DNA of 35,640 nucleotides, from the NCBI GenBank assembly GCA_023400985.1, contig JAEXEN010000025.1, forward strand, positions 1 to 35,640, in the 5' to 3' direction. The position numbers and the translations under genes were made by a program. The DNA comes from Bacillota bacterium (GTDB lineage Bacteria > Bacillota > Clostridia > Christensenellales > CAG-138). Of this stretch, positions 24,964 to 31,949 are shown one piece after another; position 1 is the first letter of the stretch, and the number at the start of each line of letters is the position of its first letter. The notes beneath the pieces are model-generated. The model searched no databases and was not told where the DNA came from. It saw only the letters and a program-made list of their open reading frames with translations.

Positions 24964-25527
24964 TTAGCCTTTCAGAAGCGCTTGAAACCGTTCCGCGAGG
25001 TGCGGGTGCGTTTTAGAGGCGCGCTCCACAAGCGCATGCGGATCCTTTGCGGTTTTTAAAAAGTACGCGGTCGCCTCCACGAGGTCGGAGTCGTCGCTTG
25101 GCACGTAAGGAGGCCGTGCGGGGTAGCGAAAGACCGTCAGTTCGCCTTGGGCTTCATAAGATAAAAGCGCCGCGAGGCAGTCGCCGATTTCCTCCGCGTT
25201 TACGACGGGTTCAGCAAAGGCCGAGGTAAGCTCCGGCTCCCACGGCGTCCTTCCACTCTCAAAACTCTCGGCGTCGAGCGCGTACAAGAAGCCGCGCTTG
25301 CCGCGAAACACCGCCTCCAATGCGCCTTCGACCCGCTCGGTGAAAGTGAGCTCTTCCGTTTCGTCGTCATAGCCGATGTGGAGGATGTAATCATCGTGCT
25401 TCTGCGAAAAAATAAGTGCAAGCGCACGGCTTTTCGCGGCGTACACATAGTTTTCGCCGTGCGTGGAAACGTGCGGCTCGATCTTTTTTAGCCCGCCTGT
25501 GGGGCTTGCGTGGTAAACAAGGTCCAT
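24964..25527 (-). CDS. Unknown protein with YHASP N-terminal motif
   Basis: A 187-residue soluble protein. The start at 25527 (MDLVYHASPTGGLKKIEP) has AAAGGAACA upstream; the frame is open earlier but overlaps the GNAT gene. The opening LVYHASP...GLKKIEP...GENYVYAAKSRALALIF resembles the first two strands of ADP-ribosyltransferase-fold proteins (a His in strand 1, a Tyr/Ala strand after it), but no third catalytic residue can be assigned, so this is only a fold suggestion. The C-terminal third is helical. It starts ten bases after the GNAT stop and ends six before the next gene. Confidence 0.7.
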   Translation of the reverse strand: MDLVYHASPTGGLKKIEPHVSTHGENYVYAAKSRALALIFSQKHDDYILHIGYDDETEELTFTERVEGALEAVFRGKRGFLYALDAESFESGRTPWEPELTSAFAEPVVNAEEIGDCLAALLSYEAQGELTVFRYPARPPYVPSDDSDLVEATAYFLKTAKDPHALVERASKTHPHLAERFQALLKG

Positions 25528-25537
25528 ATTGTTCCTT

Positions 25538-26314
25538 TCAAAAATCGCCGCGCGCCATTTGGATTTCCGTTTCCGCGCCGCGGCGCGAAAAACCGCAGCT
25601 TTCATAAAGCGCGATGGCGTTTTCGTTTTTCAGGTCCGCCGCCAAAAAGCCTTTTGGGGCTTGGCGCTCCGCGCCGTAGAGAATGGCCTGCTCCATGAGC
25701 CGCCTGCCGTATCCCTTGTGCTGGTGATCAGGTGAAACGGCAAGCTCGCGCACCCAGAGCGTGGTGCCGCCGTTGTAGACCGTTACGCAACAGACGCCCG
25801 CAAGCTCCCCGTTTATGCGCAAGGCGAGCACATGGCCCTGTTCCATCCATTCGCGAAACCATTGGGCCGTTTCCCCCATGAAGCCGCGCGACTGCCCGCG
25901 CACCTCCATAGAGATCGCGGCAGCTCTTTCCGCGTCGTCCGCCGTTAAAAACTCCGTTTCCCGCGGCGCGAGGGAGCTTACCGTTTCCAAAAGGTGCATG
26001 TTGAAAAAGTCCGCAAATTCCGCAAGGATAAAAAGCCCCGCTTTTTCAAGCGCCGCCGTAAATTCACGCGGTACAAAGGGCACGGTGATATTTCGGGGCG
26101 CAAGATTTAATAAGGAAACAAGTGTATCCGCGTCGTTTGCCGCCCAATGGACGGGCGAAGGATCGCGCGCCTCTTCAAAAAGCAATATCCCGCGCTCCCC
26201 GCGGTATAAAACCGTATGGTGCCGGTGCGTTTCATAATCGGGATACTGAAGCGACGTATATGAAAATCTCTTAGCTTGTTCTACGATTTCATCATATTGT
26301 TCTTCGGTAAGCAT
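25538..26314 (-). CDS. GNAT family N-acetyltransferase
   Basis: A 258-residue acetyltransferase. Met at 26314 is chosen for its GGAG site seven bases upstream. The N-terminal half (about 1-120) is a separate domain without clear motif; the C-terminal half is a GNAT fold with LWVRELAVSPDHQHKGYG (acetyl-CoA loop QxxGxG-like, HQHKGYG), then NENAIALYESCGFSRRG, the usual beta6-alpha4 end. Substrate unknown. First gene of the three-gene operon with two unknown proteins. Confidence 0.88.
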   Translation of the reverse strand: MLTEEQYDEIVEQAKRFSYTSLQYPDYETHRHHTVLYRGERGILLFEEARDPSPVHWAANDADTLVSLLNLAPRNITVPFVPREFTAALEKAGLFILAEFADFFNMHLLETVSSLAPRETEFLTADDAERAAAISMEVRGQSRGFMGETAQWFREWMEQGHVLALRINGELAGVCCVTVYNGGTTLWVRELAVSPDHQHKGYGRRLMEQAILYGAERQAPKGFLAADLKNENAIALYESCGFSRRGAETEIQMARGDF

Positions 26315-26371
26315 GAAAAACTCCTTTCGCTCGGTACGCTTTCCAATTTTACCATATACCGGGCATTGCGA

Positions 26372-26494
26372 GTAGGGGCGGATAGCATCCGCCCGTGCCA
26401 CGATGACGGTTCCCGCGGGAGGATACTATCCGCCCCTACGGGGATACGCTACCTTGGCGGTAACACGCGGCAAGGGCAGAGCCCTTGCCCTACA
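26372..26494. repeat. Three CCTACA-type palindromes
   Basis: In the 470-base gap between pckA and the GNAT gene: GTAGG then GGGCGGAT/ATCCGCCC (26376-26394), a variant GGAGGAT/ATCCGCCC ending CCCTACG (26418-26440), and GGCAAGGGC/GCCCTTGCC ending CTACA (26469-26494), the last preceded by GCGGTAACACGCG. The modules match those at 13.3-13.4 kb and 17.9 kb. Confidence 0.75.
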
Positions 26495-26557
26495 AATGCA
26501 ACATTACGTCGCGTATGTCCGCGCCTTTGCGGAACGATCAAGACCGTTGCGTGGGGG

Positions 26558-26611
26558 TTCGGGGGCCGAGCCCCCGAATCTTGGGGATCATTAAGGGGCT
26601 GTGGCCCCTTA
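26558..26611. repeat. Two GC-rich hairpins
   Basis: TTCGGGGGC/GCCCCCGAA (26558-26578) and TAAGGGGC/GCCCCTTA (26592-26611), the second followed by TTTTATT on the plus strand and therefore terminator-like, although no plus-strand gene precedes it. Confidence 0.5.
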
Positions 26612-26672
26612 TTTTATTCCGGCTTCGGCGACATGCGCGCCGAAACGGATTGAAATCCGAAGGATTTCTTTC

Positions 26673-26720
26673 CTTTCAGAAAGTGCCGGCCGTGAGGTAC
26701 GAACAGGCACTTTCTGAAAG
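26673..26720. repeat. Inverted repeat with 15-bp perfect arms
   Basis: CTTTCAGAAAGTGCC (26673-26687) and its exact complement (26706-26720) around an 18-base loop. It lies 20 bases from the 30-bp palindrome after pckA; both share the AAGTGCC core. Confidence 0.7.
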
Positions 26721-26740
26721 TCCGCCCGAAGGCGAAAACT

Positions 26741-26770
26741 CAAAGAAGTGCCGCATGCGGCACTTCTTTG
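26741..26770. terminator. Perfect 30-bp palindrome after pckA
   Basis: CAAAGAAGTGCCGCA followed directly by its exact complement. It starts 16 bases after the pckA stop on the minus strand and is followed by AGTTTTCG; probably the pckA terminator. Confidence 0.6.
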
Positions 26771-26786
26771 ACAGCGCGTAGTGCTG

Positions 26787-28358
26787 CTATCCCCTGGGTC
26801 CTGCGTTCACAATATGCTTGGGCATATTCTGGTACTTGGCGAAGTTTTTGAAGAAGCGGGAGGCGAGGTCCTTTGCCTTGGCGTCGTAAGCCGCTTTGTC
26901 GGCCCACACGTTGCGCGGGTTGAGCACGTCGTCGGGCACGCCCGGGCAGGTGGTGGGAACGAGCAGGTTGAATATCTCGTCGTGTCTGAATTCGGCCTTT
27001 TCAAGGTCGCCGTTGAGGGCGGCGGTGACGATGGCGCGGGTGAGCTTGATGCTCATACGCTTGCCTATGCCGTAGGGGCCTCCGGACCAGCCGGTGTTGA
27101 TAAGGTAGACGTTGGAATCGTGCTCTTCGATCCGTTTTCCGAGCATCTCGGCGTACACCGAGGGACGAAGCGGCAGGAAGGGTGCGCCGAAGCAGGTGGA
27201 GAAGGTGGTTTGCGGTTCCACGATGCCGCGCTCGGTGCCGGCGAGCTTGGAAGTATAGCCGGAAACGAAGTGGTACATGGCCATGTTCTTATCGAGCTTG
27301 GCGACGGGGGGCAGTACGCCGAACGCGTCCGCGGTGAGGAAGATGACGGTCTTCGGGTGGCCGCCGACGCCCGGGATGACGCAGTTGGGGATGAACTCCA
27401 CCGGATACCCTACGCGGGTGTTTTCTGTGAGGGAGCCGTCATCAAAGTTGGGGATGCGGGTCTCTTCGTCGATGATGACATTTTCCGCGACCGCACCGAA
27501 TTTGATGGCGTCCCAGATCTGCGGCTCGTTTTCCTTGGAGAGGTTGATAGCCTTGGCGTAGCAGCCGCCTTCGATGTTGAAGATGCCGTTGGGGCTCCAG
27601 CCGTGCTCGTCGTCGCCGATGAGCATGCGGTTGGGATCGGCGCTCAGAGTCGTTTTGCCGGTGCCGGAAAGGCCAAAGAACAGCGCGGTATCGCCGTCTT
27701 TGCCGATGTTGGCGCTGCAGTGCATGGAGAACACGTTCTGCTTGGGAAGGAAGTAATTCATCACGGAGAACACGCTCTTTTTGATCTCGCCGCTGTACTG
27801 GCTGCCGGCGATGATGACCATGCGCTTTTCAAGGTGCACGAGGATGGCCGCTTCGGAATGGACGCCATCCACTGCGGGGATGCACTTGAAGCCGGGCGCC
27901 GCAATGATGGTGAAGCCGGGCACGAAGCTCTTGAGCTGTTCCTTGGTGGGCCTTAAAAGGAGCTGATGAATGAACAGGTTTTGGCTTGCAAGCTCGTTGA
28001 CAACGCGAACGGGAAGGTGGTACTTTTCGTCCGCGCCCGCGAAGCCGTCGAAAATGAAGATCTCGCGGCCCTGCAGATAAGCCATCATGCGGTTGTAGAT
28101 GGCGTCGAACTTCTCGGCGCTGATGGGAACGTTCACCTTGCCCCAGTCGATCTCATCGTGAACGGCGGGAGTGTCTACCACGAACTTATCGTCCGGGGAA
28201 CGGCCGGTATACTTACCGGTATGGATGACCAGAGCGCCTGTGTCGCTCAGCTTACCCTCGCCGCGCGCAAGGGCGCGCTCGGTAAGGACGGCAGGCGACA
28301 GATTGCGGTAAACGGCTTTAGGCGAAATGATGCCTAACGATTCAACATATTCTTTCAT
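26787..28358 (-). CDS. pckA: Phosphoenolpyruvate carboxykinase (ATP)
   Basis: A 523-residue ATP-dependent PEPCK interconverting oxaloacetate + ATP and PEP + ADP + CO2; in fermenting gut anaerobes it often runs toward oxaloacetate. Met at 28358 has GGAG eight bases upstream, whereas Met 28376 precedes this site. Motifs: TGKYTGRSPDDKFVVD near the N-terminus, the kinase-1a loop FFGLSGTGKTTLSADPNR (about residue 228-245), the adjacent metal motif LIGDDEHGWS, and NTGWSGGPYGIGKRM with adenine/ribose contacts. Single gene with a dyad-associated promoter. Confidence 0.96.
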   Translation of the reverse strand: MKEYVESLGIISPKAVYRNLSPAVLTERALARGEGKLSDTGALVIHTGKYTGRSPDDKFVVDTPAVHDEIDWGKVNVPISAEKFDAIYNRMMAYLQGREIFIFDGFAGADEKYHLPVRVVNELASQNLFIHQLLLRPTKEQLKSFVPGFTIIAAPGFKCIPAVDGVHSEAAILVHLEKRMVIIAGSQYSGEIKKSVFSVMNYFLPKQNVFSMHCSANIGKDGDTALFFGLSGTGKTTLSADPNRMLIGDDEHGWSPNGIFNIEGGCYAKAINLSKENEPQIWDAIKFGAVAENVIIDEETRIPNFDDGSLTENTRVGYPVEFIPNCVIPGVGGHPKTVIFLTADAFGVLPPVAKLDKNMAMYHFVSGYTSKLAGTERGIVEPQTTFSTCFGAPFLPLRPSVYAEMLGKRIEEHDSNVYLINTGWSGGPYGIGKRMSIKLTRAIVTAALNGDLEKAEFRHDEIFNLLVPTTCPGVPDDVLNPRNVWADKAAYDAKAKDLASRFFKNFAKYQNMPKHIVNAGPRG

Positions 28359-28423
28359 GCGAAGAACTCCTTTCATAATATGAAATTATATCCATTTGGA
28401 AGCACTAATCTCTCACATATACC

Positions 28424-28452
28424 ATTATACATGGTTTTTTTGCAAGAATCAA
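28424..28452 (-). promoter_or_regulatory. Promoter of pckA
   Basis: TTGATT (28452-28447), 17 bases, TATAAT (28429-28424) on the minus strand. The -35 box shares its first bases with the end of an 11-bp dyad, pointing to regulation at this promoter. The leader of about 55 bases shows no further structure. Confidence 0.7.
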
Positions 28453-28481
28453 GGCGCATATTGCAAATGTTATGCGCCTTG
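28450..28481. promoter_or_regulatory. Dyad operator candidate at the pckA promoter
   Basis: Perfect 11-bp arms CAAGGCGCATA/TATGCGCCTTG (28450-28460 with 28471-28481), 10-base centre TTGCAAATGT. No T run follows on the minus strand, so it is less likely a terminator for the upstream small gene and more likely a binding site for a dimeric regulator. The regulator is not identified. Confidence 0.5.
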
Positions 28482-28512
28482 TAAGGTGCTTTTACAAAAG
28501 AAGCTCGGTGGC

Positions 28513-28671
28513 TTATAATTCGTTTTCGTCCACGGTGTGCTTTGCTTGCTCCACCGCCTCGCAAGAGGGGATCGGAATACCCGTCACGGGCTCGGTCTCG
28601 TGCTTTTCGAGCAAAGCGTAGGTTTTGTACACACCAATATGCCCCTTGGTTTTATATCGGCGTCGTTCCAT
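28513..28671 (-). CDS. Small DUF3787-like protein
   Basis: A 52-residue protein, MERRRYKTKGHIGVYKTYAL at the start, ending HTVDENEL. The middle and end, LEKHET...IPIPSCEAVEQAKHTVDENE, follow the pattern of DUF3787 small clostridial proteins (EKHET, then P-S-x-x-x-V-x-x-A-K-x-x-V-D-x-N-E), some of which are reported as spore-associated. A textbook AAAAGGAGGAATT site precedes the ATG. It lies alone between pckA and the nitroreductase. Family assignment is by eye and moderately sure; function unknown. Confidence 0.75.
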   Translation of the reverse strand: MERRRYKTKGHIGVYKTYALLEKHETEPVTGIPIPSCEAVEQAKHTVDENEL

Positions 28672-28817
28672 AATTCCTCCTTTTACCTTCACGGATAATA
28701 CCTAAAGAATGCCGGGGCTCCAAAGACCGAATTTTGCAAGTTTGACAAGGTAAAACCTTCAAAAACACGAATAATAACGCGGCTGCCCCCGTTTAGATTC
28801 GGCCATTTTAAAAGGTC

Positions 28818-29360
28818 TTATGCATTCTCCGGTACGCCGTCGTACCGCCAGCCGTTTTCGTATACGATCGTTTCGATACTTACGCGCTCTCGCTCTTCGG
28901 GCGCTTCATCCGGGTAGCCGATGGGGGAAAGCGCGACTACGCGCACGTCGGCGGGAATGTGTAAAATGGCGCGCACGGCGTACTCGGAAAAGTTGCCAAC
29001 AAAGCAGGCGCCAAGGCCTTCCGCCGCTGCGGCAAGCAGCACGTTCTCCATGGCTGCGCCGCAGTCGGCAAGATAATACTCCTTGCCGCCAATCACGCCG
29101 CTGTCGGTGGGATCGGCGCAAAGAACGATCGTATAGGGCGCTTTTTCATAGCATTCCGCGGACGGGTTATCGACCTGTTCGCCGAGCATAAATCTAAGCT
29201 CCTTATCGGAAACGAGCACGAAGCGCCAGCACTGGCGGTTGTTCCAGGAGGGCGCCTTGTGCGCCGCATCAAGAATGCGGTCGATCTTTTCGCGCTCCAC
29301 GGGCGTATCCTTATAGCGGCGAATGCTCCTTCGAGCATGCGCGGCATCGTAAAAATCCAT
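28818..29360 (-). CDS. Nitroreductase family FMN oxidoreductase
   Basis: A 180-residue flavin enzyme. Signatures of the family: HARRSIRRYKD at the N-terminus (FMN phosphate contact), APSWNNRQCWRFVLV, YYLADCGAAMENVLLAAAAEGLGACFVG and the final VVALSPIGYPDEAPEE. This subgroup reduces nitro compounds, quinones or enones with NAD(P)H; the substrate is not deducible. AAGGAAGG precedes the ATG. Single gene. No 4Fe-4S extension is present. Confidence 0.93.
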   Translation of the reverse strand: MDFYDAAHARRSIRRYKDTPVEREKIDRILDAAHKAPSWNNRQCWRFVLVSDKELRFMLGEQVDNPSAECYEKAPYTIVLCADPTDSGVIGGKEYYLADCGAAMENVLLAAAAEGLGACFVGNFSEYAVRAILHIPADVRVVALSPIGYPDEAPEERERVSIETIVYENGWRYDGVPENA

Positions 29361-29536
29361 AAAAGATACCTTCCTTCCGCCGTTTATTGTAACATGTTTC
29401 CCATTTTTTCACAACGAAACGGCTGCTCTTGCCGTGCGTTTACCCCGAGCGTTTACAATGCCGCAAAACCTTGGCTGTCCCGTAAAACAGCCTTCCCCGA
29501 AGACCGCAAATCATTCGCAAAACGCGCAAAAAAGGG

Positions 29537-29565
29537 TTGACGCATACATGTGGCTGTGGTATCAT
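29537..29565 (+). promoter_or_regulatory. Strong promoter of the tRNA-Met genes
   Basis: TTGACG (29537-29542), 17 bases, TATCAT (29560-29565), 27 bases before the initiator tRNA. Confidence 0.75.
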
Positions 29566-29592
29566 AACATTTGCCGCCGAATGGCGGAGCGT

Positions 29593-29668
<76 letters not shown>

Positions 29669-29719
29669 GCTTGGAGCGCTGGCATTTGTCGGCGCTCCAA
29701 AACTAATTAAAAACAATAT

Positions 29720-29796
29720 GGCGGCGTAGCTCAGCTGGCCAGAGCAATCGGTTCATACCCGGTGTGTCATGTGTTCGAATCACATCGCCGCTACCA
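29720..29796 (+). tRNA. Elongator tRNA-Met (CAT)
   Basis: A 77-base tRNA with encoded CCA. Anticodon stem-loop ATCGG TTCATAC CCGGT, T arm ATGTG TTCGAAT CACAT, acceptor GGCGGCG/CGCCGCT with a G1-U72 wobble, as in Bacillus elongator tRNA-Met, which it closely resembles. The alternative tRNA-Ile2 (also CAT in the gene) is less likely. Confidence 0.9.
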
Positions 29797-29820
29797 TTTA
29801 TCACTGACAATATGGATATT

Positions 29821-29858
29821 GTGTCAAAAAAGCCCGAGAATTCGGGCTTTTTTGACAC
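29821..29858. terminator. Terminator after the tRNA genes
   Basis: Perfect 17-bp stem (29821-29837 with 29842-29858), tetraloop GAAT, with a six-T run inside the arm. Very strong and symmetrical. Confidence 0.9.
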
Positions 29859-29908
29859 ACATACCCGCGCTTTTTAAAAGTGTACCGCCATAGATACTTT
29901 AAGGGAAT

Positions 29909-29943
29909 AAGCGTACTTGGGAGAGATTCGAACCCTTGACCAT
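29909..29943 (-). other. tRNA T-arm-like fragment
   Basis: On the minus strand GGTCAAGGGTTCGAATCTC (29943-29925) looks like a tRNA variable loop, T stem and T loop, followed by CCCAAGTACGC, but without CCA and without the rest of a tRNA. It lies in the 236-base gap between the tRNA terminator and the MerR gene, at the change to AT-richer DNA, and could be a relic of site-specific integration. Confidence 0.3.
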
Positions 29944-30032
29944 ATAAAAAGAAGCGCCGATATAGAGCATAGAACGCTCCTTGTCGGCGCTTGCTTTGTT
30001 CTGTATTTTAGTTGTTATCTTCACCAGACACA

Positions 30033-31001
30033 CTATGGCCGGTGCTCACGCAACTTGATCGGCACAAAAATATCGTGCTGTTCATTTTGCAAAACGGCCT
30101 GCAGTTCCGGCGGCGTAACGATGGTGCTCATGGCATATCTGCCCTCAAGTTCTGCCTCTTCATCAGGTATATACATAGGATGCGTGTTCAGCCATCTCTC
30201 GACCTGCCTGTACTTTTCAAACATTTCCGGCAACCAAGCGGAGAATACTGCGTACAATCCTCCAGAAAACTGAAACTCTTCCCATGGATGGGGTTTATTA
30301 TAGTCGGTTGGCTTTTTTACAATCAACCGGAAGCCTTTTTCACCGTTGTATCCAAACATAGGTAAACTGCCGGCGTAAGGGGGCAGTTCGCCTTCGGCAA
30401 GCAATTCTGCCATAACCCAGGCATGAAACTCTTGAAGCGCGCTTGATTCTTCCTCAGGATTGCCATAAGGGGAGAGGAGTGTTAGCATAGCGGGCAGACG
30501 TGTGATCCTTACGTCTGGTTCTACCGAAAGCTTTTCGGTCACATCCAGCAGTTGATGAACGGTTGCCGGATTGCCGATGTAATCAATGTTGCTGAAAGCC
30601 TGTTCCACCTGCTTGGCTTTGTCATAAAGCAATCTCACATCCGAATCCTTGCTGAAATCAAATTTACGGATCTGCTCTATGAATTCCAGAACAATGCTTT
30701 TAAGCTCATGCAAAAGAGCGACTTCGTCATCTATGGTTTCAACCTTTTTGTTCAGAACTTCCAACACTACCTCGGATCCCGGCGACTGAAAAATCCTTTG
30801 TATATCCCTTATGCTGATGTTCAGTTTGCGGAGTATTAGGATTTGCTCCAGCCGTTTTATGGCGGCATCATCATACATGCGATATGCGTAGCCCTCGCGC
30901 CTTTGGCTTAGCAGTAAGCCTACATCTTCATAATACCGTAAAGTGCGCGCTGTTACGTCATATCTACTCGATACTTCTTTGATTTTTATCAAGTTGGCCA
31001 T
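30033..31001 (-). CDS. MerR family transcriptional regulator with effector domain
   Basis: A 322-residue regulator. Met at 31001 is preferred, the GGA site being too close to Met 31010. The winged-helix MerR domain (residues 1-70) shows IKIKEVSSRYDVTARTLRYYEDVGLL and the Arg/Tyr wing GYAYRMYDD. A coiled-coil dimerisation helix follows (about 85-125). The C-terminal 150-160 residues look like a GyrI/BmrR-type small-molecule-binding domain (YAVFSAWLPEMFEKYRQVERWL, then the final acidic EGRYAMSTIVTPPELQ). Such proteins respond to drugs or other hydrophobic cations. Its own promoter has the 19-bp spacer of MerR-controlled promoters, so it likely regulates itself; no transporter target is next to it. 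Confidence 0.9.
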   Translation of the reverse strand: MANLIKIKEVSSRYDVTARTLRYYEDVGLLLSQRREGYAYRMYDDAAIKRLEQILILRKLNISIRDIQRIFQSPGSEVVLEVLNKKVETIDDEVALLHELKSIVLEFIEQIRKFDFSKDSDVRLLYDKAKQVEQAFSNIDYIGNPATVHQLLDVTEKLSVEPDVRITRLPAMLTLLSPYGNPEEESSALQEFHAWVMAELLAEGELPPYAGSLPMFGYNGEKGFRLIVKKPTDYNKPHPWEEFQFSGGLYAVFSAWLPEMFEKYRQVERWLNTHPMYIPDEEAELEGRYAMSTIVTPPELQAVLQNEQHDIFVPIKLREHRP

Positions 31002-31033
31002 TGTTATCATTCCTTTTTTATGATGATGTTTAA

Positions 31034-31064
31034 AGTATAATCACTTCCCTAACGGCAGAGTCAA
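31034..31064 (-). promoter_or_regulatory. MerR-type promoter with 19-bp spacer
   Basis: TTGACT (31064-31059), 19 bases, TATACT (31039-31034) on the minus strand. The spacer holds an imperfect dyad (ACTCTGCCG-TTA-GGGAAGT). Over-long 19-bp spacers are the hallmark of promoters twisted open by MerR proteins, so autoregulation by the gene at 30033-31001 is likely. Confidence 0.75.
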
Positions 31065-31268
31065 GACAATTTGAGTGAATTGGATAGGCAGTCTTTATCA
31101 ACAGATGTTTTTTAAAGAAAGCGCTTTGAGGGGGGAGTTGAATCCATGGCCTTTCAAAAATGAAGCGCCAGCACGATGCATACCCCCCTATCGGTGCTTT
31201 TCTTCTCTATTCCCCGCACACGCGGCAAGCTGATACTTCCTTAAAAAAGCCGCCCCGACAGTATTCAT
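31065..31268. other. Gap with a stranded ribosome binding site
   Basis: No full gene. A strong GAGGGGGGAG (31129-31138) is followed by ATG GCC TTT CAA AAA TGA, a five-codon frame, which looks like either a tiny leader or the remains of a truncated gene. Confidence 0.35.
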
Positions 31269-31538
31269 GTGAAACTCCCACTGTCCTACGATATGGCGAA
31301 AAACGTGATCCTAATGCGGGAAAGCCTGCCTGAAATGATTCGGGCATCCGTTGGAAAATTCGGTTGCTGTGGCTGCGGGAAATGCGCCGGACAAAGTAAT
31401 GTCGAATTGTTCGAGGGCGTTTCCCTGTGCAATCTCAACTCAACGAATTTTATCACGGAGGATTCAAGGAGTATCAGCGGTGCTATAATCGCCCGGGAAG
31501 AAATTGCGGCGATTTATGATATTGCAAAAGAAATGTAA
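31269..31538 (+). CDS. Small Cys-rich protein, possibly 5'-truncated
   Basis: An 89-residue frame from GTG at 31269. It has a FGCCGCGKCAG cluster (about residues 32-42) and SLCNLNSTNF, giving five cysteines that could bind a metal, and a regular C-terminal helix (ISGAIIAREEIAAIYDIAKEM). The start is doubtful: the frame stays open upstream to a stop at 31242-31244 and no Shine-Dalgarno site is seen, so this could be the C-terminal part of a longer protein. A terminator-like hairpin follows at 31607. I do not recognise the family. Confidence 0.5.
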   Translation: MKLPLSYDMAKNVILMRESLPEMIRASVGKFGCCGCGKCAGQSNVELFEGVSLCNLNSTNFITEDSRSISGAIIAREEIAAIYDIAKEM

Positions 31539-31606
31539 ACGAGGGCTAGAACCCGAACTTCACTGTTCAAAACCAAAACATTTATTTTCTCAATGGTAAA
31601 CAACAC

Positions 31607-31641
31607 AAAAATGGTCTCCCTCAATAGAGGGGATTATTTTT
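31607..31641 (+). terminator. Terminator-like hairpin
   Basis: Imperfect stem (31607-31622 with 31627-31641) with loop AATA and T run. It would end transcription of the Cys-rich frame. Confidence 0.55.
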
Positions 31642-31834
31642 GTGGCATATTTTAGAACGGATCCGCAGCTCTGCTTACATCCAATTTTAACTCTATTTAT
31701 TTATAGGAAAGTACACGTAAAAGTGCTGTTTTGGATACGATTAAGTTCGGCAATATGTTTTTACGTCAAGCTATCTGTTGATGATCGACGGGGCAAGCAA
31801 GCATCGATATTGTTCTATCGTTCAATTCATAAAA
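31642..31834. other. AT-rich intergenic DNA
   Basis: Part of the 411-base gap before the membrane protein/two-component operon. A 65-codon frame here (31642-31839) has no start signal or protein-like pattern and is not called. The operator repeats of the operon lie at its right end. Confidence 0.4.
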
Positions 31835-31867
31835 CTTAAACAAAACTCAAATAAAACGCAAACATAC
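31835..31867 (+). promoter_or_regulatory. Triple 11-bp direct repeat, operator of the membrane/two-component operon
   Basis: Three head-to-tail units CTTAAACAAAA, CTCAAATAAAA and CGCAAACATAC with exact 11-bp spacing, 83 bases upstream of the first gene. Eleven-base direct repeats are the usual target of OmpR/PhoB-type response regulators such as the one encoded by this operon. A matching triple repeat lies at 35454-35486. Confidence 0.65.
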
Positions 31868-31949
31868 ATCGAATAATATTCAATAAAAATAAGCAGCCTT
31901 GGGGTTTCACGGCACTTTCAGGTGAAAACAGGGCAAAACAGAAGACGGA

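Noticed and set aside
26403..26781. Possible small genes between pckA and the GNAT gene
   Set aside because: Frames consist of palindromes and hairpins only.
26781..27956. 391-codon plus-strand frame opposite pckA
   Set aside because: Antisense shadow; pckA motifs are complete on the minus strand.
31642..31839. 65-codon frame with GTG start
   Set aside because: Overlaps the operator repeats and the terminator T run; no ribosome site or recognisable pattern.
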